Assembly (NCBI GenBank): GCA_002314565.1
Contig: DCGL01000001.1
Location: forward strand, 1-7,573
DNA from: Clostridiales bacterium UBA1779
Lineage (GTDB): Bacteria > Bacillota > Clostridia > Oscillospirales > CAG-272
Reading direction: 5' to 3'
DNA: 7,573 bases
Shown here: piece by piece, positions 6,085-7,573 of the stretch
How the letters are laid out: every line of letters starts with the position of its first letter
How positions within the stretch are numbered: position 1 is the stretch's first letter
Made by a program: the position numbers and the translations under genes
The notes under the pieces: generated by a model
What the model saw: only the letters and a program-made list of their open reading frames with translations
Told to the model about the DNA's origin: nothing
Database searches by the model: none

Positions 6085-6165
6085 GCGGACCGGGGGACGT
6101 TTCTGGTGGTTCAAATTGAACCACCAGAAACGTCCCCCGGTCCGCATAACCGTCCCCCGGTCCGC
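6085..6165. repeat. Perfect 61-bp palindrome plus an extra 3' arm; probable bidirectional terminator
   Basis: Arms 6085-6114 and 6116-6145 are exact 30-bp reverse complements around a single central base (6115). The 3' end of the arm, CGTCCCCCGGTCCGC, is repeated directly at 6151-6165. The element fills the 91-bp gap between convergent stop codons (6081 plus, 6175 minus). On the minus strand the stem is followed by TTTTC, so it could terminate the dockerin transcript. On the plus strand the outer 15 bp of arm 1 can pair either with 6131-6145 or with 6151-6165, the latter followed by TTAATAATTAT, which could serve the aldolase transcript. Its CCGGGGGACGTTTCTG core (6090-6105) is 14/16 identical to the 49-bp repeats beside abiE, so it is probably a member of the same dispersed family that has been put to use as a terminator. 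Confidence 0.85.
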
Positions 6166-6172
6166 TTAATAA

Positions 6173-7558
6173 TTATCCGGCAAGTTTCTTTATGAGAATG
6201 ACGAGATCCTTTAGATTGACTGAACCGTCATAGTTCATGTCGACTGCTTGAGAAATTTGCTCAGAATACATTTTTGTCGTAGAATTATATGACAAAAGAT
6301 ATTTTCTGAGACAAACAAGGTCGTTAATATCGGTTACCCCGTCAGCATTGGCATCTCCTGCCGGATTTTTGCTGATTGTGGCAACGGTATCGCTTATGGT
6401 ATACTTGAGATACAATGACTGATATCGCAGTCCGGCACATCTAAGATGTAAACCATTCATCTGCTCGGCAGTTAATTCCGAATTCGCCACCACCGTTATT
6501 CTTGCAATAGTACTGTTTACCGTACAGACAGAATCAGAAGTAAAGTCAAGAAAAATGCGGTTATATTTATAATTTGTTTCACTAATACGTCCGCTTGCAT
6601 TGAGCATACTGTTTTTTCTAAGAGCAACAGAAGATACAGAGAGGTTTTCCGGGACGTCAATATATAGATGCAAATCGGTAAAACCGGGATTGTCGCTGAT
6701 ATCTATTGTAAATGTTGCTGTTTCACCGGCAGCATAAACGTCTTTTGCCCCATCAAGGCTGATTTTCAGCGGCTTTACCGGGGTAATGTTTGAATCAAAT
6801 ACTCTGAATTCGGACAGCTGACCGATTTTTATGTTTGGAACACTGTAGTCGTACACGCCTGCTTGGGGCTTGGTAATTACACGTCTCAGTTTTGAACAGG
6901 CATATATAATATTTGTAACTCCCTCATATCTGTCATTGAAGGTTTCGTAGCATTTGAGGTATCTCATTTCTGTATTTTCAATGGATATTGATTGCTGATT
7001 GTTGCCGCCGGATTGATAAATGCGCCCGAATATCGAAACAGCATCCGAAGCACAGTCATCATAAACATAAGGTACCGAAGACCAGGCAACAGAATATGTT
7101 TTTCCTTTATCTGTTGATACCAGAATGTCAATTTCGGAATCGCAGTACTGCTCCGAAAGTCCGTTTTTTCCTATCTGATGGAACATCTCAAACGAGGAGC
7201 AGCTCATATTCAAGCCCTTGTATTCGTAAAAATAGTAATAATTCTTGTATGAACCGTCAGTCAGAAGGAACTGAAATTTGCCCTCCGCGCTGTCGATTGC
7301 CAGAAGGTCCTCTTCTGCACATACAGCATAATCATTATAGGCAATATCTGTATCTGTTCCTGTAATGTAGAAGTCATTCAGCGTGGTTATCGGTTGCTGA
7401 TCTACAAGATAAGTCGTCAGATACGCTGTTTTCCAGACAAGCTGATCGACATCTTCAACCGAACCGTACTTATATTTTTGGGCTCCTGCCTGAAAAACGA
7501 AGGTCGGCAGGACAAGAATCAGTGCAAGGACAAGCGACAGAATCTTTGTTTTTTTCAT
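6173..7558 (-). CDS. Secreted dockerin protein with a cohesin-like domain
   Basis: This 461-residue protein starts with a clear signal peptide: KK at 2-3 and K5, a hydrophobic core of about 15 residues, and likely cleavage after AGA near 26. Residues 30-255 are a tyrosine- and cysteine-containing region of unknown function with no catalytic motif I recognise. Residues about 264-395 look like a cohesin/Ig-like beta-sandwich (AAGETATFTIDISDNPGF at 276-293, then a YIDVPENLSVSSVAL strand pattern). The C-terminus is a type I dockerin with two calcium loops: D402, N404, D406, D410, D413 and D440, N442, D444, N448, D451. Family knowledge: dockerins bind cohesins on scaffoldins or cell-surface anchors, so the protein is probably exported and assembled into a cellulosome-like or surface complex. 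Stop at 6173-6175; the ATG at 7558 is preceded by a modest AGGCAG ribosome binding site at the window edge. Its promoter lies outside the window. Confidence 0.85.
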   Translation of the reverse strand: MKKTKILSLVLALILVLPTFVFQAGAQKYKYGSVEDVDQLVWKTAYLTTYLVDQQPITTLNDFYITGTDTDIAYNDYAVCAEEDLLAIDSAEGKFQFLLTDGSYKNYYYFYEYKGLNMSCSSFEMFHQIGKNGLSEQYCDSEIDILVSTDKGKTYSVAWSSVPYVYDDCASDAVSIFGRIYQSGGNNQQSISIENTEMRYLKCYETFNDRYEGVTNIIYACSKLRRVITKPQAGVYDYSVPNIKIGQLSEFRVFDSNITPVKPLKISLDGAKDVYAAGETATFTIDISDNPGFTDLHLYIDVPENLSVSSVALRKNSMLNASGRISETNYKYNRIFLDFTSDSVCTVNSTIARITVVANSELTAEQMNGLHLRCAGLRYQSLYLKYTISDTVATISKNPAGDANADGVTDINDLVCLRKYLLSYNSTTKMYSEQISQAVDMNYDGSVNLKDLVILIKKLAG

Positions 7559-7573
7559 TTTTATAATCTGCCT

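Noticed and set aside
5032..6147. 371-aa open frame on the minus strand over the aldolase gene
   Set aside because: It is antisense to a clearly recognised PLP enzyme, starts inside the palindrome, and lacks any recognised motif; a shadow of high-GC codon use.

Overview
The window reads as chromosomal DNA of an anaerobic, fibre- or glycan-associated member of the Clostridia (Oscillospiraceae/Ruminococcaceae-like). This is an inference from the secreted dockerin protein, the Clostridia-type nucleoside kinase with tRNA-synthetase-like N-terminal domains, strong AGGAGG-type ribosome binding sites, and sigma-A-like promoters with extended -10 boxes. No RNA gene, CRISPR array, transposase or integrase is visible.

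Layout. (1) 1-1217, minus: 3'-truncated nucleoside (uridine-type) kinase. (2) 1218-1430: intergenic region holding an 84/89-bp tandem duplication, each unit with two imperfect hairpins. (3) 1431-3146, minus: a 571-aa cytoplasmic protein resembling TIM-barrel glycoside hydrolases, with a near-ideal promoter upstream. (4) 3147-3592: divergent intergenic region with that promoter, a decayed repeat, AT-rich DNA, the first copy of a 49-bp direct repeat and a strong plus-strand promoter. (5) 3593-4930, plus: a two-gene AbiEi/AbiEii toxin-antitoxin operon whose genes abut with no gap. (6) 4933-4981: second copy of the 49-bp repeat. (7) 5047-6081, plus: threonine aldolase family PLP enzyme with its own promoter. 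(8) 6085-6165: a perfect 61-bp palindrome plus an extra 3' arm, filling the gap between convergent genes. (9) 6173-7558, minus: secreted protein with a cohesin-like domain and a C-terminal type I dockerin.

The enzymes do not form one pathway. The glycoside-hydrolase-like protein and the dockerin protein both suggest carbohydrate use, but lie in separate transcription units. The AbiE operon, visibly more AT-rich than its neighbours and carrying its own promoter, lies exactly between two direct repeats and looks like an inserted accessory cassette.

The most unusual feature is that every complete intergenic gap carries a GGGGAC-cored repeat or palindrome. At least two of these families share a 16-bp core (14 of 16 identical), suggesting a REP-like dispersed repeat family in this genome. 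I see no clear evidence of an entirely new biological system; the repeat family and its relation to the AbiE cassette are the best leads.
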